Below are positions 11,859 to 21,580 of a stretch of 64,000 nucleotides of DNA, in pieces (within the stretch, counting starts at the first letter, position 1; each line of letters opens with the position of its first letter). The notes beneath the pieces are model-generated. The model saw only the letters and a list, made by a program, of their open reading frames with translations. It was not told the DNA's origin and ran no database searches. Origin of the DNA: Glycine soja (lineage: Eukaryota; Streptophyta; Magnoliopsida; Fabales; Fabaceae); assembly GCF_004193775.1 (NCBI RefSeq), contig NC_041008.1, positions 9,068,731 to 9,132,730 on the forward strand. Reading direction: 5' to 3'. A program made the translations under genes and the position numbers.

Positions 11859-12682
11859 CTAATTTTGCGACAAGGACAACTCGTCTTCCATTTGCGGTAA
11901 AGGTTTACTGAAAACAGCTAAAATTTCTATTGGCCCAATCTTTTTCCAGTAGTTAGACTCAATGAGCACCTTCATCACGTCCTCGTTGGTTTTGAGTTCA
12001 ATTATTTCAAATTTTATAACTTTTTCTGAATACTCATGGTGACTTGGTTTCTGAAAAAATAATCGCGTTACCATTTGTGTTTCATCAACATCATAAGGGG
12101 GAATCCCACGAGGCGCAACTTGTTTGATCAAATCCTTCAGTTCATCCATGGTAAATCCGGTGGGAATGTCAAAGTTTTTGGGATTTTTTCCTGTGAACGA
12201 GTAACCTACAAACTCATTTTGGCGTGACATGTTCCACCTCCCATTGTAATATAGCAGGGCATCATGAGTAGGGGTCATAGTAGTTTCAAGTAAGTTTAAA
12301 ATACCATCTAGGGTTCTAGCAATGCTACATAATAAATCAATCGGACCAACAAACGAAAATTCATGATTACACATTAACATTGTGTTAACATCAGCATCAT
12401 CTTTCAGTTGCATACATTGAAATCAAATTGATTACCTGCATACGTGAAAGGCTGCCGGTAGTAAATTTCATCCAAAAATTGCTTGTTGGTTAGCTTAAGG
12501 TTATTGTGTATTCTGGTTTTTAACGTTTGAAAATCACACCAGTTAGGTACTCGAATGGAAACTGGAGTGGAAGCTTGGAAGGAAACACCACTGTCGTTGT
12601 GAACAATGGATCCATTTGGAAAAATAAAACTTAATGTGGAGTTCACAACTGTCTGACTGCTTGTCTCTCCCAAGAATGCCAT
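11859..12682 (-). pseudogene. MULE-carried PB1-like gene, broken by a small frameshift
   Basis: Two overlapping minus-strand frames make one protein. Frame 1 (12682-12404) starts MAFLGETSSQ, has a FPNGSIVHNDSGVSF core and reaches AGNQFDF. Frame 2 (12413-11859) continues with MQLKDDADVNTM, then YYNGRWNMSRQNEFVGYSF, IPTGFTMDELKDLIKQ and PIEILAVF. Proteins with this string are, from memory, the PB1-like N-terminal or accessory proteins of legume MULEs, where frames 1 and 2 are continuous. The join near 12410 is out by one or two bases. It lies inside the MULE, downstream of the SWIM-OTU remnant on the same strand. Its biochemical role is unknown. Confidence 0.65.
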
Positions 12683-13299
12683 AGTTTTTTGTAAGACTTG
12701 GGTTGATACTGAAACTTGTGCTTTCTTACAAGGTTAGATTGTGCCATATATATAGATGAGTTTTAATATTAGTGCTGCATTTTTTAAAGATTGAAAATAC
12801 GCATGCACATGCTTTCTGTATGTGTTGCCAACTACACGAATGACATGACATGCTTTAGGTTGCATCAGATCTGCATGTGTAGTCATGCTGTGCAGGGTCC
12901 TTTCACGCGCTTTATGTTAATGCAGACAACAATTTATCAAACACGATTTTCCACAATGTGTAGTCAAGTCAAACAACGATATATCATACATGCTTTTTTA
13001 GAATTAAGTAATAATTTTGTTGTGGACGTAACAAATAAATTACATGTTCAAAACTATCAGGCATTTATAAATTACATGTTCAATCATCATTTAAGTCAAC
13101 ATAGTCTCTCTTGAACATCATGAAGCTCTTGTAATGCTGCATTATGCTAATATATGGATTTGGTCATGACTTCGCCTGCGGATGACAATTGCTAGACCAT
13201 AACAATGATACAGGCGGTAAGGAACAACGTTCTTTTAAATAAACATGTTGTGTATGCGAAAAAAATTTTAACTCAATCCTACAAAAGTCATTGCATAAT

Positions 13300-14312
13300 C
13301 ATAAAAAAAAACACTTCATATCTACAATGTACCTCAACAAAATGATTGTCATACACATGACTGATATAAATTATACGATGCAATGAAGAATTTGTTAGCG
13401 GTTGACTTCTAAGGGGAAAGAATGTCATGCTTTGTTGTTTAGACAAGAATACAACGATTACGTTATACCTTGATGCAATGACAAATATACACGTTAAACT
13501 TAATTTCAAACTAAAGTTTTAAAAATCAAATTCATAAATTACATACCTTGGTTAACCCATCAATAAGTAGTGACATCCTTAATTCCTCAAATCTCTCCAT
13601 GCCACCAAAGAGCTTGACATAGTCTTCTGAGAAATTGGCAAGTTCTTTAAGCAGATGGTTGTGGACCACCGACCAAGAGTCGACCCATACCTAATAAACC
13701 GGCAATCAACCGATATCCACAGTTACCATCACCTTTGACATCAACAATCTCATCAATGAAGTCGTGCATAAATGGCTGAAACTGGTCAAACATGGGCATC
13801 ATCGTTCTTCGAATCGGTTGCTCAGAGGATGATGCAGTACGTCTCACGGACGAATTGCTATTTTGTTGTGATTCAAAGGCATCTACATACTCCCAGTAAG
13901 ATGGATCGCGCTTTGTTGACCTTGGGTTCCTACTCGTAATTTTCTTCGGTGCCCCCTTTGTGTTAACCTTTGCTGGAGGAGGACACATCGAATTCTGATC
14001 AGGGTGTGCAATTTTCCAAAGTTTACTTCTTAGAGTAAACTTGCCACAAACATCAAGTTCTTCGAATTTTTGGTATATTGTTTCCATTACGTCCTTGATG
14101 CCCACCTCGGGCTCAGATAACCCTTGGTCTGAAAAACTGAGTCTCCTCCAGAACATATGAATTGAATCAAGTGGGATGCAACCACCAACATATTTGGATA
14201 GCTCACAAGCACAAGGAAGACCAAGCGTGGTTCTCACCACACAACCACAACTTGAGGGATTCTTGCCAGCATAGTGAACACGCTTCCGATATTCATTTAA
14301 GTTTTCTACCAA
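13300..14312 (-). pseudogene. Transposase C-terminus: SWIM zinc finger fused to an OTU cysteine-protease-like domain, frameshifted
   Basis: The frame 14312-13647 begins with a SWIM-type finger (CGCVVRTTLGLPCAC), a linker rich in Ser/Arg, and the OTU catalytic loop VKGDGNCGYRLIAGLLGMG, where DGNC carries the expected nucleophile Cys. The frame then shifts by one near 13690 and continues SWSVVHNHLLKEL and YVKLFGGMERFEEL to a donor at about 13545. A further segment at 13330-13480 gives SRYNVIVVFLSKQQSMTFF and HVYDNHFVEVH, with the likely catalytic His. The domain's landmarks are therefore present but in two frames and two segments. Legume MULE transposases with a C-terminal OTU-like domain are known to me. 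The DDE part that should precede SWIM is absent. Confidence 0.75.
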
Positions 14313-14454
14313 TATTTATTTTATTAAGTTTTCTCGGCACTCAAACACCTACAAAACATCCTCTCGGCACCCAAACACCTACAAAAACCACATAATTTAA
14401 GTTTTCTACCAATATTCATTTTATTAAATATGTGACAAGCATTAACATTATAAC

Positions 14455-14580
14455 CTGAGAAGTCTTGAACGCTTCTGAACAATCAACATGTGGTTCATTC
14501 GCACCACATGATTCTGCATTTTCATAATCCATATCCGCTCGTTCAAACATTATTTCATACATCCACTCATCTTCATTCAT
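14455..14580 (-). pseudogene. Transposase N-terminal exon remnant
   Basis: The minus strand reads MNEDEWMYEIMFERADMDYE then EPHVDCSEAFKTSQ, followed by GTTATA. It resembles the start of FAR1/MULE transposases (MNEDEWMYD, HVDCSDVFNTSQVF). Only about 140 bases separate it from the SWIM region at 14312, where about 1.5 kb of DNA-binding and DDE sequence would be expected, which marks an internal deletion. Confidence 0.55.
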
Positions 14581-14697
14581 CTAACCAAATCAAACAAAAA
14601 ATGACCATACAAAAAAATTAGTAATTTAAAATAAAAAAGGAAAATTAATGGAAAAACTGATGCAAAAATGCAAAAACAGCAAATACCAAAAATAATA

Positions 14698-14860
14698 CAC
14701 TTACGGATCAAGTTGATCCGGAACTTACGGATCAACTTGATCCGGAAGAATGTTACGGATCAACTTGATCCGGAAGTTACGGATTAAGTTAATCCGTAAC
14801 AAGCTTACGGATCAAGTTGATCCGTAAAAAGCTTACGGATCAACTTGATCCGGAAGCCAT
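14698..14860. repeat. Right palindrome array of the MULE
   Basis: Six or so copies of TTACGGATCAACTTGATCCG and variants (one GATTAAGTTAATC copy), matching the left array in inverse arrangement. The sequence beyond it (14860-15141) is GC-richer and runs to the right terminal repeat. Confidence 0.9.
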
Positions 14861-15150
14861 CCGTACGTCCGCGACGCACAAACGCCATCTGCGTACCTTG
14901 TTTGCCGCCACCGACCACCGCAAAGCTTCACGCCGAAAACTTCACCTTCACCGCTGCACTCAACCTTGCTACCCCCACGAACCAGAGACAATGCCGCTGG
15001 AAAAAGTGGAAAATGAGAAGAAAGCTCTTTGAAAATGGAGTAAGAAGTTGTTCCGGAAAAAAAATTGGCATTTTAAGGAAGAAAGCTTATAGGGGTAATT
15101 TTGGCATTTTATATTTTTGCTGGGTGCACCTAGCAACACTCTTCATTTAA

Positions 15151-16375
15151 ATGGCAAGCTTTGCAAGACAAGTTATGTGAGTTGTTGGTTTAATGGGTGT
15201 GAGCTTAAATGGGCCAGCTTATTCGCTTACCCAACTGTATAATCCAGTGGAACGATTGTTATATTCATTCTTATTTTGTAAAGTTCATTCCCTATATTTT
15301 TTGTATTTCTTCATAAACATGCCTGTTTTTGTTGTGACAAATGCAAAATCGGAAACGTATATATTTTCACTTTATTGTAAAATTATACAAAAACACAAGC
15401 ACGCTTTCATTTTTGTATTGTGAATTTGCCTTAGGTTTGAGAAAATATATATTTTTTTTATATTTTTAGTTTATATAGGAATTGATGAAATAAAATATAA
15501 AAAGTAAAACAATAAAAAGTTGTTTTTACTTCTTTGGTATAAACTTTTAAAATTAAAAAATAAAATAAAAATAAAGTGTGACATTTTTATAATTAAGAAT
15601 GAAAACATATATAATATTTTTTCACATCAAACATTTGTAATCAAATAAAGAAAAATATTAGTAACATACTCTCTAATATATTATTTTTAACATATTCTAT
15701 TTAATTTTCGATAAAATTTATTAAAAATTGCAGGAAATAACCTTGAGTAAAACTTATTAAATATAACTTAAATCCATAAAATTTTGTGATGTTTAATACT
15801 TTTGAATATGAAATTCGGATGAATTGTCCATTTTAACCTTACTAAGGAAGAAAGGCTAAAATGTTGACAGTGATGTTCACATAATAATGGTTCATGCTAT
15901 TAATTAGCCTGGAGTCAATAATTCAATACCAGCAACATGCACGTTTTTTTTAAACAAAAAATGGCTTCTGTCAATTTGAGGCTTCACTCAATCATGGTAG
16001 TTAAAGATATAAATCAATTTTTAGCACCAAATTAAAATATAAACTTTTATATATCCCGTGTACTAGTTCAAAGAAATTTTTGAATGAATTATATTTAAAG
16101 TAAATATTGTATGCACTGCATATTTGAGTGATTTAATGAATAAAAAATGTAAATATATTTTTCATATTTATAATATATCATTTTTTTAATTTATTATTTA
16201 ATAAATATTTTTTTAAGCTTGTTATATCATCATTTTATTCCTACACTCTATTAGCCTGTTACGTTTGTTACGTCATTATTTAATAAATCAAGATTAAATG
16301 TAAGTATGAAAAGTAAAATTTTGGAAATATCATGTACTAAATAATAATAATAAATTTATGTACTAAATTGAAAAA

Positions 16376-16414
<39 letters not shown>

Positions 16415-16500
16415 CAGCAGAGTAAAAAATATTTTTTTAAAAGAAAAAACTACATAATATTTAAGTATCCATTCGCAGGCTGCAGTGTAATATACTCAAA
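15151..16500. other. AT-rich intergenic stretch, no gene seen
   Basis: Only short chance frames. It contains a (TA)n run at about 16383-16409. Confidence 0.6.
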
Positions 16501-16740
16501 ATATCATTTTCATAGAAAAATTGACATTTCAGAGTTCAGACTTTTCCATATTTTCTCCGAAGACTTGTGTTCTGCTGTTCACTTCTTCCTTCCTTCCTTC
16601 CTTTTCCTCATCATCTTGTTACACTTCTTCTTTCTTTCCTTTTTAGTACTGTTGTTTAGGCTCACATGCTCAGCACAGAGCCAGTGTTGTAACCTTTGCA
16701 TGTTGCTTACTTTGCATGTCGTGGTGCTGACTGCATAACT

Positions 16741-16836
16741 TCATCTCAGTGGCAGAGCATTCCTTGAAAGAGGCCATTCATCCAAAAATTGTTGGGGGGA
16801 CCTTTGTCTTTCTTGGGATTGTTTGTTCTGCACTAG
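16741..16836 (+). other. Leader (5'-UTR) exon of tandem-kinase copy A
   Basis: A block containing CCAAAAATTGTTGGGG and TTTGTTCTGCACTAG, followed by GTAAGAA, is conserved upstream of all three paralogues (A here, B ending at 29554, C ending at 43212 on the minus strand). The donor is kept in all three, but copy C is one base shorter than A and B before a shared landmark and the amino acids are not conserved, so I read it as a non-coding leader exon. A CT-rich tract with CTTCC repeats lies just upstream (16585-16650), as often seen near plant transcription starts. The upstream exon border is not fixed. Confidence 0.5.
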
Positions 16837-17953
16837 GTAAGAATTAAGAATCCTCGTCTTAATTGCTGACTCAATAATTGTGATGAATTCTATATTACAA
16901 ATGATATTTTCATCTAATTCAACCAAAAATAAATTTAAAAAAAGTAAACACAAGGATATACATAAAAACTACTTAAACATGATAATACTATGTATACTGT
17001 ATAGGAAAATCATATTTATCTTTTTTTCTTGGTTTATTAATGTTTACAAGGTGTGAATATCAGTTTACTCTCCTTTTTCAGTAGCTTTATAATTTTTATG
17101 TCAAAATATTTTAATTTTAATTAGGAAAAAATGGTAACCATACAAAGGCAGATATTGCTATTTTTTAGGGAAGGGTATATACTGCAGGAGTCCTAAAACA
17201 AGTTCCTTTACAAGGACTAATTTTTGGTACTCCTTTAACATCCGTTGCATTTAACATTTTTTATTTGGTAACTTTTTCCTATTCTAGTTGTATTTGTTTT
17301 AAACATGACTAGGACTTAATATTTTTCCTGTAGTAATTGTTTTCTGATTACATAATTTATTGTCTCCTTGGCCGCAGTATAAAAATGGTAAGGGGCTTAG
17401 CTTACCCAGCTGGCTATTTTTCAAAACAAATGATATATAAGTAAATTATTTTCTTCGGAGGGTGTGTGTGTGTAAAAAATACTCTTGGTAAATTTGACCA
17501 TAGGTGTGAAATTGCAATCCAGCACTTTGATGAAGATAAGCAGTTTAAATAATGCATGTTTTACTTCATTTAATAAACCTGTTCTTGACCAATGAGTTTA
17601 TTAGAATCTTCTGCTCGTGTTATTTTGGCAGATTAATTATGTTGTTAGTCACTCAACATACAGTATTTTTTTAAAGTATGATCTGTTATTATTTTGTCTT
17701 AGCTACCAAGAGTTGTTCCTTCACACCTAGTCTAGACATGGACCCTACAGCCATTGACTTGAATATGTTTTCTTTCCATGTAAGTATAGTATTTATTTGT
17801 TTTAATCCTTTATCAATTTACATTTCAGTTGTATATATGAAAATGAATTAGACTTTGTAGAATGTAAAATACTTAGAAATTTGCAATTCTGATCAGTTGG
17901 ATTTTTCACTTTTACTCAGCATCTCAATGGTCCTGCAAATTAGTAATTTCCTC

Positions 17954-20604
17954 ATGAGAATGGGACTTGGTCTCTTTGAGTGCTGCTTCACTAGCTCTTC
18001 TTCTGACACGTTTTCAAAGCAGAGTAAGTGGCGAATCTTGCCCTACAAGAAACTTGCAAAAGTCACAAATAATTTTAACCAATCTCATTGTCTTGGAAAG
18101 AGAGGATTTGCCACTGAATATTATGGTAAGAGACTAAGCTGCATCCTTTTATACGAACAATGTAAATAGAGAAGGAAAAAACTTAGATAAAGTAGCTTAA
18201 GTACTTTTTGAGCGGTTCTCAAAACAAATTTGGAGTTCACCTTGGTAATTGACGTAATAAAAGTTTGCATTAAAGATCAGTATAGGTTATAAATGTGAAA
18301 TTCCAATTTTGATTAGATAACAACACCAAAAGGACCTAAGGAACTGCATACGCATTTTGCCCAATAGAAATGGCAGAAAGCTTAGGTTTAGTTATTTAGG
18401 TGCTTTTGGTGCTCTTATTAAAATTCGTGTTTTACCATGCTAACACACACAATGAAGGTCAGTATTTAAAATCAGCATTGAATACCGAGATGAACTTCTT
18501 ATTGAAGAGCTAAGAGCAAAAGCACCTAAACATCTGCAAGTTTTGTTCATGCAAATATTTTCTTCTGGTTATTTACCTTGTTTAAGGAAAACTTGAGGAT
18601 GGGCGTGAGATAACGATCCAGTGCTTTAATGAAGACAAGCACCACATGTTGCAACAGTTTATCAATGAAACTGCTATCCTAAACTACTTGCCTCACAAAA
18701 ATATTGTGTCAATTTACGGGTGTGCTTCTCATCACAAGGAGTCACTACTAGTGCATGAATACCTATCCAATGGCAATCTTGCTTCTCATCTTCAAAGTGA
18801 AATAACCAAAAACAGCACACTACCTTGGCTGACTCGATTGGATATAGCCATTGATATTGCAAATTCATTGGACTATCTTCACTATTATGGCATCATCCAC
18901 CGCAATGTGAAGTCCAGTAATATTCTCCTAGATGTGAACTTTTGTGCTAAGCTTGCTAACCTTCATCTATCCCGGAAACTTCCAGATGGAGTTCCTGTCT
19001 ATGCTACCCATGTTACTGGTGATATAATTGGGACATGTAGTTATATAGACCCAGAGTATTTGACAAAAGGCCGGCTTAGCGTAAAAAATGATGTTTATAG
19101 CTTTGGAGTGGTGTTGTGTGAGCTCTTCTCATCAAAGCTGGCAAAGAATTGGGTTATGAATGAAGAGGATAGTCTTGCTACCATTTTAAGCAGAAAAATT
19201 GAAAACCAAACTTTGGTGGAGCTGTTGGATCCAAGACTCGGCTTTGAATCAAACCTTAAGATCAAGCGGATGATGACTGCTACAGCTGAGCTTGCACATC
19301 TATGCATGAAATGTCCACAAGAATTAAGGCCAAATATGGAACAGGTGCTAGAGTCACTCGATGGCATAAAGCAAGGAAGATATGAAACAAACTCAACAAA
19401 AGGTATAATAAAAAATGGTCTTTTGTATGTTTTCCTTTCTCATGGTTTTCTAGTTTGAGACATGTTAGGAACACATTGTTTCCTAATTTTGTAGTTTTAA
19501 TAAATTTTAACCAATAAAAAAGTGTGTTCCTAGCTTAATTAGAAATTAAATTGCACAAAAAGCTTCAGAATTGTCCTTATTCATGTCTTATAATCCATAC
19601 ATGTCAGCTTTGAAAATCTTCCACCATGCTGAACTTGAAGAAGCTACCAACAAGTTTGACACTTGCCTTGGAAAGGGAGGGTACGGCACCGTGTACTATG
19701 GTGAGGGGCTAATTAGTTAGCATATTTTAACCAATGTTTCCTGTAAGTAATATGCATATATCTATTTTTGTTCTGATAGCATGCCATTGTATTAGGAAAA
19801 CTTCAAGATGGGCGAGAGGTTGCAATAAAATGTTTCCATGATGAGAGTGAGACAGAAGAGACCATTAAGCAATTCATGAAAGAAACTGCGATCTTAGGTC
19901 TCCTGCACCATGAAAATCTGGTTTCACTTTATGGCCGCACTTCTCGCAATTGCAACAAACACATGCTAGTTTACGAGTACATCTCCAATGGCACTCTTAC
20001 TAAACATCTTCATGAATCTTCTGGTGGTAAACTACCATGGCATAATAGATTGAATATTGCCATTGAAACTGCTACTGCCTTGGTATTTCTTCATGAATCA
20101 GGTATCATCCACCGTGATGTAAAAGGGAGTAATATTCTGTTGGATGAAAATTTTACTGTCAAAGTTGCAGATTTTGGATTCTCACGGTCTCTTCCAGATC
20201 ATGCTACTCATGTTTCAACTATTCCAGTAGGAACTCGTGCTTACATAGATCCTGACTACTATGAATCTGGAAGGGTCAGTGACAAAAGTGATGTCTATAG
20301 TTTTGGGGTTGTCTTGTTCGAACTCATATCATCCATCCGCCCAAGTTTAATGGAAGGCACAGATTATGTTACTCTTGCACAGTTTGCAAAGAGAAAAATT
20401 TTAAACAAGGAATTAACCGCTGTAGTGGATCAAAGTTTTTGGCTTGGTGTTGACAAAAACATGATGGAAATGATAACAGCAGTGGCAGAGTTAGCATTTC
20501 AGTGTGTGCAGTGTCCCAAGGAACTCAGACCATCCATGAAACAGGTGCTAGATACCCTTGAGGGCATAAGGAAAGGAACATGGGGATTCAACCAGATAAC
20601 ATAG
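17954..20604 (+). CDS. Tandem pseudokinase-kinase protein, copy A (LRK10-like family)
   Basis: Four exons join without a stop: 17954-18125, 18587-19402, 19608-19700, 19796-20604 (1890 bases, 629 residues). The N-terminus has a Cys pair (LFECCFTSSSSD). Domain 1 (about residues 30-320) has a degraded Gly loop (LGKRGFATEYYG), ITIQ in place of VAIK (Q69), HRN in place of HRD (N164) and NLH in place of DFG (N182): a pseudokinase. Domain 2 (about 335-625) has LGKGGYGTVYYG, VAIK (K372), HRD (D468), DFG (D486) and [11 protein letters not shown], so it should be an active Ser/Thr kinase. Introns 1 and 3 fall at the same phase-1 position after YY in each domain, showing internal duplication of a two-exon unit. 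An earlier in-frame Met at 17897 exists, but Met 17954 is the one conserved in copies B and C. No ectodomain exon is present. Likely role is intracellular signalling at the membrane; defence is only inferred from related tandem kinases. Confidence 0.88.
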
Positions 20605-21280
20605 TCCTTATTCATGCTACCAACATTCCTGGTTCTATCAAACCATTCATTTGGTTTGTGGTCTAGTAATTGGATTTTGGCTTAACAGAGATGATTTTGT
20701 TCTGCAGTATAGGAATTTCAGGTTAGCCCTATTGTAGGTTAGAAATTTACTTGACTATTTAGGGTGTGTTTGTTTTAGCTGGATTACACTTTGAGGCACG
20801 TTGAACATGGATCCTTATGTCACTTGGATTCACGTTCAACGTGGTTTAACAGCAATACAAACATGCTGTTACATGATACATGTAAATGCATTCCATGTTC
20901 TAAATGTATAAGAAAGACCAAAAGCTGGAAACCATCTCAGAATTGCAGTACATCACTTCAAACATTATCCTCCTCCTCCTCTTTAAAGTAAAAACATGGA
21001 TAATTCCTTAGTAGAGATAAAGGGAGTTGTCAAATGTCAATATTAAAAATAAAAGGCGTAACCCGTCGGCAGCTGTTGTACATGGATAATGGACTCTTCA
21101 TAGTACTCTGTATAGTGTCCATTGAATTAAAGAGTCTAATATTCTCCCAATTTCACACTCTTCTGGACCATCTGGTTAAAATACATGATATGCATCCTTC
21201 TTCATTAAACAGGAACCTAACAAACTTGCTTCAGGGTTGATCATTTGTATCCAACAATAGGCATGCTATTGTTTTATTCT
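20605..21280. other. 3' flank of copy A, no gene seen
   Basis: Contains the 3' UTR of copy A of unknown length. Small frames here lack any family motif. Confidence 0.5.
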
Positions 21281-21580
21281 TGTAATACTCCATTTTCGTA
21301 AAATAAATTAAAAAAGTATTTTATTTAAAAATAATTAAAGTTTTAAGAAAATAATGAGGTTTTTGTAATTAAATAAATAAAAAGAAATAATTTTATTAAT
21401 TAAAACAATGATTTTAAGGTAAATAAAATAAATATATGTTCTTAGAAAATAAAAAATAATATTTTATTTATTCATTTGATAGGAAGTAATCGAATTCATT
21501 TTTATCAAATAAAAAATAGAATAAATAATAGACTGAGAGTACCCTAACTATAAATAGAGACATATTAGATCATCCTATCA
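21281..21580 (+). mobile_element. Head fragment of the large LTR, forward orientation
   Basis: Begins TGTAATACTCCATTTTCG and runs through the same AT-rich head as at 6147-6480. At about 21572 it joins directly to an inverted, internal part of the same LTR family. Confidence 0.65.

Larger units (their letters stand above)
11443..15141. mobile_element. Complete Mutator-like element (MULE), 3.7 kb, with 9-bp target-site duplication
   Basis: The ends are inverted repeats: GCTAGGTGCACCCAGCA at the left (about 11450) and its complement at the right, about 24 matching positions with one mismatch. Both ends are flanked by the same 9 bases, TTCATTTAA, at 11434-11442 and 15142-15150. A 9-bp duplication is the mark of Mutator-like elements. 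Inside each end lies an array of TTACGGATCAACTTGATCC palindromes. All internal coding remnants are on the minus strand: a transposase N-terminal exon (14455-14580), a SWIM-OTU part (13300-14312) and a PB1-like gene (11859-12682). The FAR1-type DNA-binding and DDE catalytic parts are missing, so the element cannot move itself. Confidence 0.9.

Noticed and set aside
11530..14860. Regular short repeats that might be taken for a CRISPR array.
   Set aside because: The units are palindromes with irregular spacers inside a eukaryotic MULE; there is no conserved direct repeat with unique spacers.
16740..16836. The copy A leader exon can be read as a transmembrane-like peptide (KIVGGTFVFLGIVC).
   Set aside because: The frame is not preserved in copies B and C (a one-base length change in C), and a stop lies just upstream, so a coding role is unlikely.
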